Assembly (NCBI GenBank): GCA_029204225.1 | Contig: CM055112.1 | Location: 21,952,578-22,016,577, forward strand | Origin: Diphasiastrum complanatum | Taxonomy: Eukaryota; Streptophyta; Lycopodiopsida; Lycopodiales; Lycopodiaceae | Direction: 5' to 3' | Length of the DNA stretch: 64,000 nucleotides | Shown: one piece after another, positions 1-12,246 of the stretch | Position numbering within the stretch: position 1 is the stretch's first letter | Layout: each line of letters starts with the position of its first letter | The notes under the pieces: model-generated | What the model saw: the letters and a program-made list of their open reading frames with translations, nothing else | What the model was told of the DNA's origin: nothing | Database searches by the model: none | Program-made: the position numbers and the translations under genes

Positions 1-147
1 GTTCCTTCTCCAATCGGCCCATCAAGAAATCTGAGACCCGAGAGGGTTCTTTTCTCTGACGACTCCATCTTGTGATTTGGATAGTGATGTGGCTCAAGGT
101 ATGATGGTCAAGAATGATTGACAATTTATTTTTTCTTTCAACTTTCT

Positions 148-323
148 GAAGTGCTATGAAATGCAGGGTCAGATCATCGAAATTCTCTCTGAAGTGCGAT
201 GGAATGCAGGGTCAGATTGTAGAAACTCTCTCTCTTCAACTCTTTGAAGTGCGATGGAATGCAGAGTCAGATTGTAGAAACACTCTCTCTTCAACTCTCT
301 GAAGTGCGATGGAATGGGTGCAT
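148..323. repeat. 55-bp tandem repeat, about three units
   Basis: The word GAAGTGCGATGGAATG recurs at 191, 246 and 301, giving a period of exactly 55 bp. A shortened, diverged unit (GAAGTGCTATGAAATG) starts at 148. Units are joined by CTCTCT-rich spacers. It is a short minisatellite with no coding reading. Confidence 0.8.
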
Positions 324-576
324 TTCTGACTTCTTAGCTCTCTTTGAACTCTTTGTAGGCTCAGAGATGAAAACACGATTTCCAGAGACAGCATATAATC
401 TCTGAGTGTCTTCTGGTTGCTACAAACAACGCTTCTTCAATGCATTTGCTTAGATAGTAGTAGAGCATGCCTTAGGAGTAGCATTCATCACTCAGAACTC
501 TGCATTATTCATTCTGCAACTTCTTTAAAAATCAGAATGATGAAGGCAAAATACTCTTCTTCTGGCAGAAATTAGC

Positions 577-805
577 ACTCATTCATTCATTGTAAATGGT
601 AAATCAATAAAGTACTCTCAAAGGGCTTCTCTGTCAACGATGAAGGCCAGAAACTTCTCAAAGGAACCTCCTCTGTCTGCGATGGATGGGCAGAAGAGTG
701 ATACTCATTCATTCATTGTGAATGTTAAATCAATAAAGTACTCTCAAAGGGCTTTTCTGTAGCGATGAAGGCCAAAAACTTCTCCTTTGTCTGCGATGGA
801 TGACA
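577..805. repeat. Direct repeat, two units of about 126 bp
   Basis: ACTCATTCATTCATTG starts at 577 and again at 703. Both units continue through AATCAATAAAGTACTC and a GATGAAGGCC word and end near a GTCTGCGATGGATG word. The second unit has lost about 20 bp internally. The origin is unknown. Confidence 0.75.
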
Positions 806-1227
806 GAAACAGATTGTAGTTTGGGATATATGAGGATCTGTACTCAGAGGTATGAGAAATGGCAGGAGCAAACCAATGCTTAGAATCCACTCATGAATAG
901 AGGTGACCTATGCCTACACAAAGAATAATGCAATGATGATGATCTGATCTGTATTCTCAGAAAATAATGAGGGCTTCATAGTTACTTGTACCAATGATCT
1001 GGACAAGTAATTCTCTTTCAAAGGCCTATTCTTATGAAGCTTAGATACAATACACTCTTCAAAGGTGGAGTATTGGTCTCACATCCTATCCTTTAAGAAT
1101 AATAATTTGAGAATGAGACTCTATCACTCATACTTCTTACTGCACAAACATTGTAAGAGTCTCAGTTCACATAATCCCTCAAGAAAACAACATTTCAATT
1201 TATCAAAGAATAAACAACTCTCATGAT

Positions 1228-1638
1228 GGACCTTCATCAAGTCAAAAGCCAAGGAGAACATCAAGGGAAAGACAAGTACCTTCAAGGCTCACATATGATG
1301 CAAAGAGTAAGCAAATAGTTTCTGGAAATTATGTTGCTTTCCTAACCTCTTTTGATAAACTTACAAGTGTAGATGAAGCAAGGAAAGAAGAGAAGTGGAT
1401 CCAAGCAATGGATCTTGAGTATCAAGCTCTTATGAAGAATGGATCATGGAGATTGGTGAAGTTGTCTAAGGACAAGAAAGCTATTGGATGCAAATGGATC
1501 TTCAAGGTGAAGACAAACCAAGATGGATCTATCAACAAGTACAAGGCAAGGTTAGTGGCAAAAGGATATGCTTAACAACAAGGGATTGACTATGATGAGA
1601 CCTTTGCACCCGTGGCAAAGATAGTAAGCATTCGAGTC
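1228..1638 (+). pseudogene. Ty1/copia reverse transcriptase N-terminal fragment
   Basis: One frame from 1228 reads as the start of a copia RT domain, with the words WIQAMDLEYQAL, AIGCKWIFKVKTNQDGS and NKYKARLVAKGYA, then DYDETFAPVAK. It is clearly related to residues about 770-890 of the intact copia polyprotein at 47820-51773, so it is a fragment of the same or a sister family. A TAA at 1573-1575 replaces the codon after AKGYA. The fragment stops abruptly near 1638, where the same reading frame passes into gypsy gag sequence. No LTR, gag, integrase or catalytic YVDD region is present. Confidence 0.85.
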
Positions 1639-2689
1639 GTCCGTGGCCTCAAAGATGAATATAAAGTAGAGGTCCAGAGAAACTCGCCTACTACCCTTGA
1701 GCAAGCTCTCAGATATGCTCAAATCTATGATGATTCAGTGGGTAGGAAGAGGGCGAGACAACAACCACTTTCTGAGCAGCCTTCTCAGAAAGACTTTCAA
1801 TTTAAAAAGAAATTTTTAAAAAGAAAGAAAGAAGATAAATTTAAAGGTGAAGCTCCTCAGAAACGCCCTTCACTCATACAGCCCTTAAAACCAGATGATT
1901 TTGAGAAAGCCAAACAAGAACGTTTGTGCTTTGTGTGTATGGGCAAGGGACACACAGTCAGACAGTGTCCCAAGGAGCCTTTCACTAAAAAAGATAAGAA
2001 AGATAAAAAAACAAGTTCATCTTGTTCAGACTATATGTTTCCCCAGTGACTCGGCAGCTTCCGAGATCAAAGTGTATCATGAAGATCATGAACACTGTTG
2101 CCAGCTGACCTCTGCAATGCTAGCGAGACCCTTCAGCTTTGGGCCGCATGACCTAGTACGTATGCATGGGAAAGTTGGTAACCAGTCAGTAAGAGTCATG
2201 GTTGATGATGGGGCAACTCATAATTTCATCAACCACACCCTGGTTAAAAAGCTTAAACTACCAGAAGTACCTAGTCAGCATAGGTACATAGTTTCATTAG
2301 CTAAGGGTGAAAATAAAAAAATATGGGAAACTATGGTAAGTAAGTTAAATCTTGGTATTCAGGGGTACCAAGATGAAATAAACTTTCAGATAATGCACCT
2401 GGATCGTACAGACATTGTTCTCGGGAGAGATTGGCTCTACAGTTTAGGACCTTCCCTCCACAGAAACTATCAGGAGAACACTCTCAGCTTTCAGTATAAA
2501 GGCCGAGAGATCCAGTTGCATGGGGAGCATGATTTTCCCAATAGCCCTATGGTCTACAGTTCAGAGCTCTGTCAGTTAATCGGAGACGAAGACCATCAGG
2601 TATTCTTATATGACTTTCAGTTTATTCCTGAAGTTTCTATATCCAGTTCTATTCAGCAGAAAATCAGTAAATTAGAAACTTTGTTGTCT
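1639..2689 (+). pseudogene. Ty3/gypsy family B, copy A: gag C-terminus and protease fragment
   Basis: This 1.05-kb piece is closely similar to 25701-26745 of the longer gypsy copy B. It encodes a gag C-terminus with a CCHC zinc knuckle (CFVCMGKGHTVRQC) and a retropepsin-like domain whose active-site word reads VDDGATHNF instead of the usual DTG/DSG, followed by the flap-distal word IVLGRDWL. Relative to copy B it carries a 10-bp insertion at about 2001-2010 (AGATAAAAAA) that shifts the frame between zinc knuckle and protease, so the two parts lie in different frames (1612-2049 and 1895-2704). It ends in unrelated sequence near 2689. No RT or integrase follows. Confidence 0.88.
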
Positions 2690-3065
2690 AGAGATCTTAT
2701 GTAACTGTCCTTGTAACAGATACTAAAAGTATAATAAGTTCAAATTAGCAGCAGATATGCTCAAGGTCATAAGATCAAGAATCACTCCACAAGGATTATA
2801 GTTACTCCAGTTGGAATTCAATGCATAAATGATGGAAGATCAAGAGAAGACATGCATACAAAGATGTGACAAATCAGAAAGGCATGAAACCTCTGAATTG
2901 GAAAGGCTGAATGAGCCTTAAAATAATGACGTGCAACAAATACTAAGATGATTAAAATCCACATTTATGATGTATGCAAAGATTTCACATCTCCAATGCA
3001 TGGGACTGCTCGAAAGTGTGTCAAGTTGTTCTGGCCATATCCCAAACAAGTCTTTTCGTACATAC
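2690..3065. other. No gene seen
   Basis: This stretch lies between the gypsy fragment and the last visible exon of the minus-strand ORP1-like gene. I searched the minus strand for the next conserved ORP exon (the MSRKLQ...W.PRWF region of the family) and did not see it. It is probably intron or 3' flank. Confidence 0.4.
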
Positions 3066-4226
3066 CTGTCGTTGCTTCTGTTCAAGTCGTAGCTTCTCTA
3101 TATTTGCTAAATCATATTCTCCATTTTCCAAATGATGCTGGTCTGGCCTTCGACGTGAATCTGTTGGTGGCAACTTCTCCTGAAAAACAGCAATGAGTGC
3201 AATATAGCTACTGGGAACAAACTAGGAATGTAAGGGAATGTAAACACATAAACACTAGGACAATACAGAGTTATGTCATCCTTACTCATTTCCATTGAGC
3301 TAATTTATCACCTTGAAATAAGGTGTTATCTCATTTAATGTGATTGCAAATGAGGTCAAATGGTATCTTGTGGAATTCTCTGGAGGCTCATTTTTTTGCC
3401 ACAATAAAACAGCTGCTTCCTTGAAGTTGTTTGCCTGCTGCTTCGAAGCAGCATCACCCATCACAAAATACATCCTCTCATCCCATTTACCAATCAATCT
3501 TGCTAGCTTTTGCCCATTTTTATTGCAAACGTAACCCTGAACCTGCTTATTTGTTTTTACAAGACAGCATAAGCACTTTAATACATCAGTTACAGTTTCC
3601 GTATGGATTGTCACAAAAATAAGGTTAAATATTGACAAGTTGACCGTAAAATATGATGGTTTCATTACATAACATCATTCCAATGAGTATCTTCTGTTCT
3701 CTTAAAAATTCTGTGGTTGTCTGTGAAGAAAGATACAGCAACCTTTACCCTCATTTGTGATTGAGTCAAAATGAACAGAATAAGGCTTTGCAGTAGGCCT
3801 GAGCCATAAATATAAAGGTTGACAAACCTCTGTACACTGAAAAATTAGATCCATAAACTCCAGGTACGTAATATTCAATAAAGACTGCAGCTAGAATCAG
3901 ATTTAACCAAAATAATATCAAATCAATATTCAAACCAATTAGCACGCACATACTAAAATCACTTTTGAGACCAATTCTTAGAAAATATCAAATGTCAATC
4001 AACCAAAGAACAGAATTATGAACTACATGAGAAACTGATAGCACAAAACCTGCATTCTCTCCCATCTTCTACCCCCCAGGTCATCTACAACTCTCTTCAT
4101 AGCCCTTTTGCTCATGAAAATTTAAATATACTTGGCAATCTCATACTTGAAGCTGCTATTAGTCATAAGTCAATTTTGAGTAGTCTTACAAATGGTGACA
4201 TTTAATATATGTACATATATTCTATG

Positions 4227-4230
<4 letters not shown>

Positions 4231-4297
<67 letters not shown>
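4231..4297. repeat. (CT)n microsatellite, about 33 units
   Basis: A CT dinucleotide array with one TTT interruption near 4283. It lies inside the long ORP intron and immediately upstream, in sense orientation, of a LINE ORF2 3' fragment. Confidence 0.95.
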
Positions 4298-4344
4298 TAC
4301 TTACACAGCCATTATCTTTTGGTCTGCGGTACCGTATGGGACAG

Positions 4345-5076
4345 CTTTGAGTCTCTTCTCATTAGCTAGCTATCGAGACAGGTAGATACATGGACACTCC
4401 CAGATTGCAGAGGATATGTCAGCTTTGCTCTCTTCATGAGGTGGAGGATGAGTTCCATTTCATCTTTCGTTGTCCAGTATATTATGAGATCAAGGGGCGA
4501 TACCATTGTTTATACAGAGATACCCCTCTCATGTTGCGATCCTTCCTCGAGTACCCAGACTCCAAATGTGTAGGTCTTCTATTAAGAGAGATGTATACTC
4601 TACGAGCTTCACTTTTACCTATCACAGATATGGATCACAGCCAGGCTCATATTACCTAGTTTTTCCAGAAGCAAGACAGAGAGGATATTTTTATTGTGGA
4701 TTTTGAAGTCCCCATTCGGAGATCGAAGACACAGAGAGTCTCACATACTTCTGCTAGATCCAAAATCACCAGATCTTCACAGGCTTCCCGCCAGTCTACA
4801 GCACGCTCCACTACGACTATCACTCATTATTTCCAGCTTGCTCGTAGCTAGTCTCCTCCGCAGAGCAGGTGGTTAAGCTCTCGCATTGTATCCTCGCAAG
4901 CTGGTGGTCATGCTATGATACTTCTTCTTAGAGATAGAGAGATAGATATGCTAGTTTCTTTTCTGTTTACTAGTAAATAAGTCCGTATGCGGACAATGCT
5001 CCTCACTTTTTGTACTCTCTTTTGTCTTATGTACCTTTGGGTACCAAAAGACGTTAATAATAATTATTCTAATTCT

Positions 5077-5080
<4 letters not shown>
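4345..5080 (+). pseudogene. LINE ORF2 C-terminal (zinc-finger) fragment
   Basis: The frame at 4390-4659 reads MDTPRLQRICQLC, then VEDEFHFIFRCPVYYEI. This is the CX2C...HX4C cysteine-histidine motif found at the C-terminus of many LINE ORF2 proteins, downstream of the RT. No RT or endonuclease precedes it; the homology begins after a (CT)n array. What follows to 5080 has no clear reading and is probably the 3' untranslated tail, ending at another (CT)25 array. It sits inside an ORP1-like gene intron on the opposite strand to that gene. The assignment rests on motif spacing only. Confidence 0.6.

Positions 5081-5130
<50 letters not shown>
5081..5130. repeat. (CT)25 microsatellite
   Basis: An uninterrupted CT array. 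It separates a LINE ORF2 3' fragment on its left from a LINE ORF1 fragment on its right, both in plus orientation. Confidence 0.95.
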
Positions 5131-5132
<2 letters not shown>

Positions 5133-5229
5133 ACCTACGGATCTGCCTACAGCTATTCCTATCTCTCCTTCAAACCTTTTTTGGATATTAGTGAACCCAA
5201 CACTGGTCTTCCTTTAACATCAATGCCTC

Positions 5230-5880
5230 CAGTTTTTCCAGTGATCTCTGCACTTTGTGAAGATATTGTAAGGCTATTCAAACTTCTTACCAGCCATCGG
5301 GAAAAGATGGATTCCCATCAAGAATGATCCTATCAGTGCAATCCCACCTTCGTGGAGCAACATCATAGGGCTGTCCAATCTTGGGCAGATGTGCTCAAAG
5401 GCAAAATCGAACAACACCATACTCCAAGTAAATCGGATGCTCCAGTTTCTTTCATCTCCGCTACACTTACTGAGAGACGGTTGGGAGAGCAAAGGCCCTT
5501 AATGTTCGTGTAAGAAGTATCTTGGATTCTCAAAATGCTCTTCGGGAAGCCAAAAAAAATTGGCAGATACTCTCCAGCACCATGATAATGGTTTGGACTT
5601 AGCTTGGCGTACCAAGGCACTCTTGTAATTCGCTTCCTTCATCGGAATCTAGATGGGATGTAAACTAAAAGATAATAAGATCTTCTTGAATGAAGATCTC
5701 ACATTTGTAAAATTGGTGGAAAGGAAAAAGGCAGATACAGGGAGACACCTAATATACAGAGATGACAATATCCATTTTGTTGAAGCTAAGCATTTAGTTG
5801 AAACAAAACTAAGTTGTGTCAGAATGGTGTTTCGGAGGCATAGGGTTCCAGATTGTTGGAGCCTTCGAAAAAATGAATAA
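5230..5880 (+). pseudogene. LINE ORF1 fragment, plus-strand copy
   Basis: This is a relative of the ORF1 at 13419-14741. Near 5380 the frame reads SWADVLKGK, then PVSFISATLTERR, matching SWAAVLKKG and ISSVISATISKER of the other copy. A single-base frameshift near 5495 follows. At 5653-5880 the reading KDNKIFLNEDLTF and RHLIYRDDNIHFVEA aligns with RGTTIYMDDDLTF and RRVIYRDGRVRFLDSA, the C-terminal domain of LINE ORF1 RNA-binding proteins. Several stops lie in the N-terminal coiled-coil part. No ORF2 follows, so it is a truncated, dead copy. Confidence 0.72.
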
Positions 5881-7967
5881 ATAAAAAAAAAAACAAAAAA
5901 AAAGTTAACTTCCTGCATGTTTAAATGCATGGTTCCCTCTGGACTGCTCTGTGAACTATGTCCATATAAGAACCAGATTAATCATTAAGATTTAGACAAA
6001 TCTCAAATATGTTGGCAACATTGTCATTCACTAGTTTATCCTACAATAGATAGACGCTCAAGCATAGTCACAAAGAATGGCAATTCATAGCTCTTGGAAT
6101 TGATCCTAATTAGTCCTATCAAAAATTTCACTTTAAGTATGAATCTGTTTTGGAAATCTAGCTCATAAATGTCACTAGTTTGATCTGTGCACAGTGAATA
6201 GGATTGCTCAAATTTTGGGTAATTGTATATCACAAGTGATTGGGATATTAGTCACTGTATCACCTATCTTGCTTCTGCACATCTATATAGTATTGCAAGT
6301 AAAATTAAAGTTTTTAACATGTTCTTACATCTTGATTCCAGAAAGCCTTAAAATCTGTGCTCCAACAAATCTTAGCAACTATCTTTTTGGGAAATGACTA
6401 CTCAATTTGAATCGTTTGAATCTCGTTTAAATCAAATGGAGTCTCAATTCAAGTTGTGGTGAATGTTCAGAAGATAAGTGCTTAGAATATTATCTAATAC
6501 AAGGTATTTAAATGTTTTTAGATGCCTTTTTATGGCTTTTTTTGCTTTTCTAAGACACCTAAAAAATTTCCTAAAAAAAACCGAAAAAAGGAAAAACAAA
6601 AAGAACGTGAGAGGAACTCTACGTTTCAGAACGCAGTGCATCTATGAAACAAAATAGATATATTAAATTGTGCTTGAGCTTTTGAGTTAGAATGGAGTTT
6701 GAGTTTGAGTTTGAAATGTCCAGTTGACCTTTTTCAATAGGCACATTTTTTTGCATCATATATTCTTGGACCATTGCATAGTAAATAGTTTTAGTTTTAG
6801 CTTGTTGACGACATTGTTCCGTCTTGGGTCCATCAGGTCCATCATGACTTTAATGTATTGTTGTCTGTCTTATATACCTTCTAGGCATTGATCAAGTTTC
6901 TTCTTTCATCTTCTCTCTCTACCGCTGCTCTACTAGCTTAAGGATACATAAGGGCTTGTGTTTAATTTATAAAGCCATGTCATTGGGATTCCAGCAGTTT
7001 CATGAGTTGCCTCCATAGTTTCGATAGAAGAATTAAAGTAATCCACCTCTTTTGTTGGCAGTTGAAGCCAAGATCTTAAGTAAGCTAACTTCGCTTTTGT
7101 TGTCCATGAATTTGCTATCCAGCGTCATGCATTGCTAGTATTCTGATACCAAAACACAAATAATCAAGCATTTTATGCTAAAACGTGAGTGGCTAGAGCA
7201 GCTATAACTATGGTTCGTGAACAACCCGAATGAGGCAACTGAGCAATGTGGTTCAGATGTTGGGATGACCACAAGTAAGCCAAAAGAGCTCCTATAGGAA
7301 ACCATTTTGCATCGGATCTACAAGATGACGGCAAATCACTACATAGGCAAGATGATGTACATGAGATTTATGCTGGTGCGGCGATCTCTCCTAATGAGGC
7401 TGAGAATAGGAAGCATTTGTTTAGAGTGTGGCTTGAGATGAGAATGATGGTGCAGCTATGGTGATGAGCCCGATGGCTGAGTTTGTTGACAAGGTCCTAT
7501 GATGGGGTGAAGATGATGTAGGTTAAAACGGGTGTAAGCAAGATCTCTACTTCCACATGTCCATTATAGGTTTCACTAACTAGCCATGGATTTACTGCTC
7601 CACTCATAGCCTAACTATAAAGGATCATCAAATGAATAAAATCCCCTAGAAATGTCTATAATGGTACTCGTCACATGTCCATAGCTATAAAAATTTATAT
7701 TCATAATGTCAGATACAAATTTTACATCCACAACAAAGGGTAAATTTTTGATAAGGCCTAAGATAATAGCGATGCACTTATGGCTTGTTTGTGCATCTTC
7801 TATTGTGCCTAGATCTATATTTGGGATCTTAAATTTTCACAATATCTATGTTGATGTAGTAAAACAATCGAAGAAATGGTACTTCGAGTTCTTCTAATAT
7901 AGATTCACATGCTCTATATGCAAAAAAAGGCTCAAGAAAGCAGAAGAAGAAAGGCTTTCCCAATTAC
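5881..7967. other. Intronic sequence with no gene seen
   Basis: This is the rest of the long ORP intron. I see no reading frame of known type. A stretch ending at 6646 matches the end of a CATAG-family DNA element and is listed separately. Poly-A/T runs occur near 5880 and 6540-6600. Confidence 0.5.
6440..6646 (+). mobile_element. Probable CATAG-family element, right-end fragment
   Basis: The segment ends CGTTTCAGAACGCAGTGCATCTATG (6622-6646), close to the right end at 21537-21561, which runs through AAACGCAGTGCAACTATG. It is preceded by an A-rich tract (6563-6600), as in the other copies. I could not find a left end or an 8-bp duplication of the flanking AAACAAAA, so only the right end is supported. 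Confidence 0.45.
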
Positions 7968-9460
7968 CTGACGAGGATTTCGATCTATAATAGATTGCTC
8001 CTTGAACTTTATTTTGCAAAAAAGTTCTCTGTTGCCTTGAATTCTCATTGTCCCATAATGATCAACATACAACTTGCCCAATATGAGGTTGTTGATAGAT
8101 GTAGTCACCTAAAATTGTGTCACGCCAAAACACAATGCCCATGTATAGTTATGAAATAAAGCGAAAAGGAAAACATCAGAAAAAGGGTATTGCCTTCACA
8201 ATGTCCAACAATTGATGTTATATCAACAAACCTTTCTCCATTGAAATACTTCACCATCCTCAAACTCAAGTGTGAGAAGCCCAATCGGATCCACCTCAAT
8301 GGAGCGACCCCAAAACTTGCTTTTAAGGTTACTATCACCCCAAAATCTCCATCCCTTTCCTTCACAATGACAAGCAAGAATCATAGGATGGTGGCTGACC
8401 TGCAAAATAACAAATGGTTGATATGTACTAAAATGAAAATTAAAGTTAAATGAAATGCTTGAAATGTAAACGACTATAGAAATGGTGTTGGCAAAGAAAT
8501 GCTTAAAGATGGGATGCACAACTTAGTTAAATTGATTGACCTTCTCAGCATTAAATCGTACACCCTTTTAAGGGTAATCAGCTTCGAATGTTTCTCCAAG
8601 CAAAGGATTGAATGGTTTACAGGTCCTCCCTTCTGTTGATGAATACCCCGACACGGCAAATGCCGCCACACTTAGGATTCTCATAAGGCTGTTCCCCTGG
8701 AAAGATAACGGTGTATCTAGTATTACCCAAGTCAAGATATCAACTATTAGTTTCATGAATAACACCTTCGAGTGATGCTCATCCTCACATGTACAAAGCA
8801 CAACTAGTTCAAAAATGTGTGAGTGAAACAATCAACATATTTAATAACGACGTCACCACCCTGCAGGAAATCACTAAAGTGATACTTCACTAATCCTATA
8901 AAAACTTGCACATTCCTTGCTTAATTCCAAATTTCTCAAACTTTAAGACGTACCCTTTTTCCCCAATCAAACGCTTGGTCAAGAAGGTAGGAGTACTCCA
9001 AATCCTCAAAACACCGTTGTAAGGAGGAAATTGGCTCATTAAAGTAGACAGGGAGGCAAACTCTATTGAGATCTTTTCCGATGTTGTCCTTTATTATAGA
9101 CCAAAGGCTTACACTTTTCTCCCTTTCCTTGGGATCAGGAAGCTTCTTCCTTCTCCTCACAATGGGATAATTGAATCCCACTTGATCCATAGGTACCAAA
9201 GTGATACTTCTGGAACCAAGTTGTAGATTTTTCTTTCCTTGAGAATCATTAGCCAAATCAATGGACCTTTGTCGAGCAGTGAAAGAAGGGCTTTGAAAAG
9301 ACTCTACAACCAATGACTCTTCTGTATCAAAGAACACATCATCTTCATCATCAGTATCCCCTTCCAAAAAACTTTGTTTCACATTTTCATCCTCAGAATC
9401 AATGTCACTTGCTCCTGCAAAAGAACTCAAAAGATTCAAATGCTTCAGCACCATTACATT

Positions 9461-9584
<124 letters not shown>

Positions 9585-9639
9585 ACATTTACTCTTATTG
9601 ATACACATCTACTTACCTTATGTAGTTGTCCTAACCTAT

Positions 9640-10060
9640 AAATATGTAATGGCTCATCCCTTTTCAAAGGCAGAAGTGGTTACACAAGTGATACCAAGCA
9701 AGGGTTTAGCGATGTTCATTAACTTAGTGTTGATTTCATCAAGCCCATCTATTAAAGAGTTTTCATGTAGAAAAGAAAAATCTAGAACTACTCCATATAC
9801 CTCTATCCCTCACTATGAGAGAAGTAGCAAAAATAAAAGGTCAAAGGAATTTAAAGAACCAATCATTAGGATAGATCACAAGAAGGTATTATATAGGATA
9901 GAGTTAGAAGAGATGTTGAAAAGGGATACCTATATATGTGAAGAGATGAGAGAAGGGCAATGAGATAACCTCACAATGACTGGTATGATGATGAATGCAA
10001 GAAGGCCAGAAAAGAATAGAAGTTGGCAATGGACCAAGAAAGTACAATCCAAGCAAAGGT
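9640..10060 (+). pseudogene. Possible LINE fragment (endonuclease-RT linker)
   Basis: Around 9975-10030 one frame reads NDWYDDECKKARKE, a stop, then KLAMDQES. This resembles the W(Y/F)D.EC..ARK.W motif between endonuclease and RT in many LINE ORF2 proteins. The upstream frame (9650-9960) has no recognisable motif. The assignment is weak; it could be chance. It lies between two dinucleotide arrays and in the opposite orientation to the LINE at 10900-14741. Confidence 0.3.
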
Positions 10061-10262
10061 CTGTCAAAGGTGGTCAGGAGAAAAAAGGGGATATACCTTT
10101 TAAGGCAACAAGTTATGTCTCACAAAATAGCTATCAAACCCATGCAAATTTTGTAAGAAAATTCACACTCAAGCTCATCATTTAGGAGAAGTTAAAAGAG
10201 GATATGGTAATATATATAAGAAGTTTCCTTGCAAGAAAGAAAATGGGAGTAGCAAAGTATCC

Positions 10263-10900
<638 letters not shown>

Positions 10901-10957
10901 TGATCAACACTTACTGCGGGCATCCTGGATGGACTTCCGGAAACAAAATCGCTCTAG

Positions 10958-12246
10958 CTAAACAAGGGAGGCATGCCCCTTCCCCAGTCGAGTGCTGGAG
11001 GCCTGTCTCATGCTAAACATAGGACCTGAGAAGAGGATCCCCAGGTATGTGTAGGAAGGGACCACCTCTAAAACCTGTCCACCCAAAGTAAGCTCCTGTC
11101 GCTGCATGAATGCTCGTGAAGTATTGAGGACCATAACCTTGATCTTCCCAATGTTCACCCCTAGGCCCCATCTGGTACAAAACTCATGTAGGCAGTCCAA
11201 CTGTCGCTGGAGACCCTCTCTGGTCGGTGAGACCAATACCACATCATCGGCATAAAGGAGGATAACAATCAAGATGTCCCCAAGCTGGCAACTAGCACCG
11301 CCACACTGTGTAATGACTTGCTCCAACTCATCAATGTATAGGCCAAAGAGGACTGGTGAGAGGGAACAACTCTGCTTCACCCCAATAGTGCTCCAAATGT
11401 GATCGGATTTGCCATTGCTATGCCGGAAACATCCCGTGACACGCTCATAAAGTGCCATTACAGCAAGAACAATCTCGGTGGAGAAGCCAAGGTCTCAGAT
11501 CTCTGGATGAGCAATGAGTGAAGAACGGAATCAAAGGCTTTCCTGAAGTTCACAAAACAACAGTAAACCCTCTCTCTCCTGTGTTTAGCTTCCTCAATAA
11601 GTGCCCGCAATGTGAAGATGTGGTCTACAGTAGAGTAGTGGGCTCGAAAACCTGCCTGATCCATGGCATGTAATTTCCTAGTCTCCGCCTCTGTGCTCAC
11701 AACCGACTGTAGGATAGTACCATATAGTTTCACCAGGACGTGTCCAATCATGATGGTGCGGTAGTTACTCGGAATCATGGGGTCACCATTCTTATGGATG
11801 GGGTGGATAATGTTAGTGCACTAGGATGAAGGAAAACCGAAAACAACTGCGGAATTAAGAAGGGTGGCTATGGTGGGGGCAAGTAAGTCAGAGGCATGGA
11901 AAAGGAGCTCAGATTCAAAGTCTTCAATATCTCTGGCCTTGTGGGACTTCATCTTCTTAATGGCTGCAAGTACCATGTCAGAGGTGAAGAAGGAGAACTC
12001 GGATAGTCGTGGAGATATAGAGATCGGCGAGTCGGTAGGGACAGTATACAGGCTGGTAGCATAATCGGTCCAAATGCGAAGGTCTTCTAGGAGAGGTGGT
12101 GGAGAGTGAGGGATGAACTCATGCCAAAAAGCACCCGAAGAAGAACTGAAAAGAAGGTCAATAAGACGTTTCCCTTCAGAATCGTCATAGGAACACTTCT
12201 TACGACGGAGAACACGACGGTAGGAGAGTCTGGAAGATCGAAGCAA
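10958..12246 (-). pseudogene. LINE ORF2 reverse transcriptase
   Basis: Three minus-strand pieces. 12246-11821 is the linker and RT start (IKKMKSHKARDIEDFESELL). 11778-11458 has SNYRTIMIGHVLVKLYGTIL, MDQAGFRAHYSTVDHIF and CCFVNFRKAFDSV. 11458-10958 has GVKQSCSLSPVLFGLYIDEL, the catalytic LLYADDVVLVS and SYTYLGILFSG. The YADD box is intact, but frames change near 11800 and 11458, and a conserved Gly-Cys in the KQGCPLSP block reads KQSCSLSP. A second decayed copy at 16560-17540 shares NTSRAFMQ and the LGILF block. The C-terminal zinc-finger region is missing. Confidence 0.88.

Larger units (their letters stand above)
1..1227. other. Unassigned non-coding left end
   Basis: No coding region or RNA gene is recognisable here apart from the two small tandem repeats listed separately. 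The stretch is AT-rich, with scattered CTCTCT and CATTCATT runs. It may be leader or LTR sequence of the copia fragment that starts at 1228, because LTR and leader regions of the intact copia element in this window look similar in composition, but I found no direct sequence match to that element. Confidence 0.4.
3066..9414 (-). pseudogene. ORP1: Oxysterol-binding-protein-related protein (ORP1 class), interrupted gene fragment of six exons
   Basis: Six minus-strand exons with GT..AG borders give an OSBP-family lipid-binding domain in register: 9414-8954 (acidic SDIDSEDEN linker to [12 protein letters not shown] and [11 protein letters not shown]), 8696-8541 ([24 protein letters not shown]), 8399-8232 ([14 protein letters not shown] to GEVFQWRK), 8108-7968 ([16 protein letters not shown]), 3542-3312 (IGKWDERMYFV, RYHLTSFAITLNE), 3179-3066 ([12 protein letters not shown]). 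Exon lengths keep phase throughout. The family signature (canonically EQVSHHPP) spans an exon junction as EK/VSHHPM. ORPs bind sterols or phosphoinositides and act at membrane contact sites. Missing here: the N-terminal PH-domain exons and the final exon. A TAA at 8568-8570 replaces the Glu normally found after EADYP. A 4.4-kb intron (3543-7967) contains LINE debris. I call it a pseudogene; a sequencing error at the one stop is the alternative. Confidence 0.85.

Noticed and set aside
148-323. CRISPR-like array (repeats with spacers)
   Set aside because: Period 55 with near-identical spacers in a plant context; it is a minisatellite.
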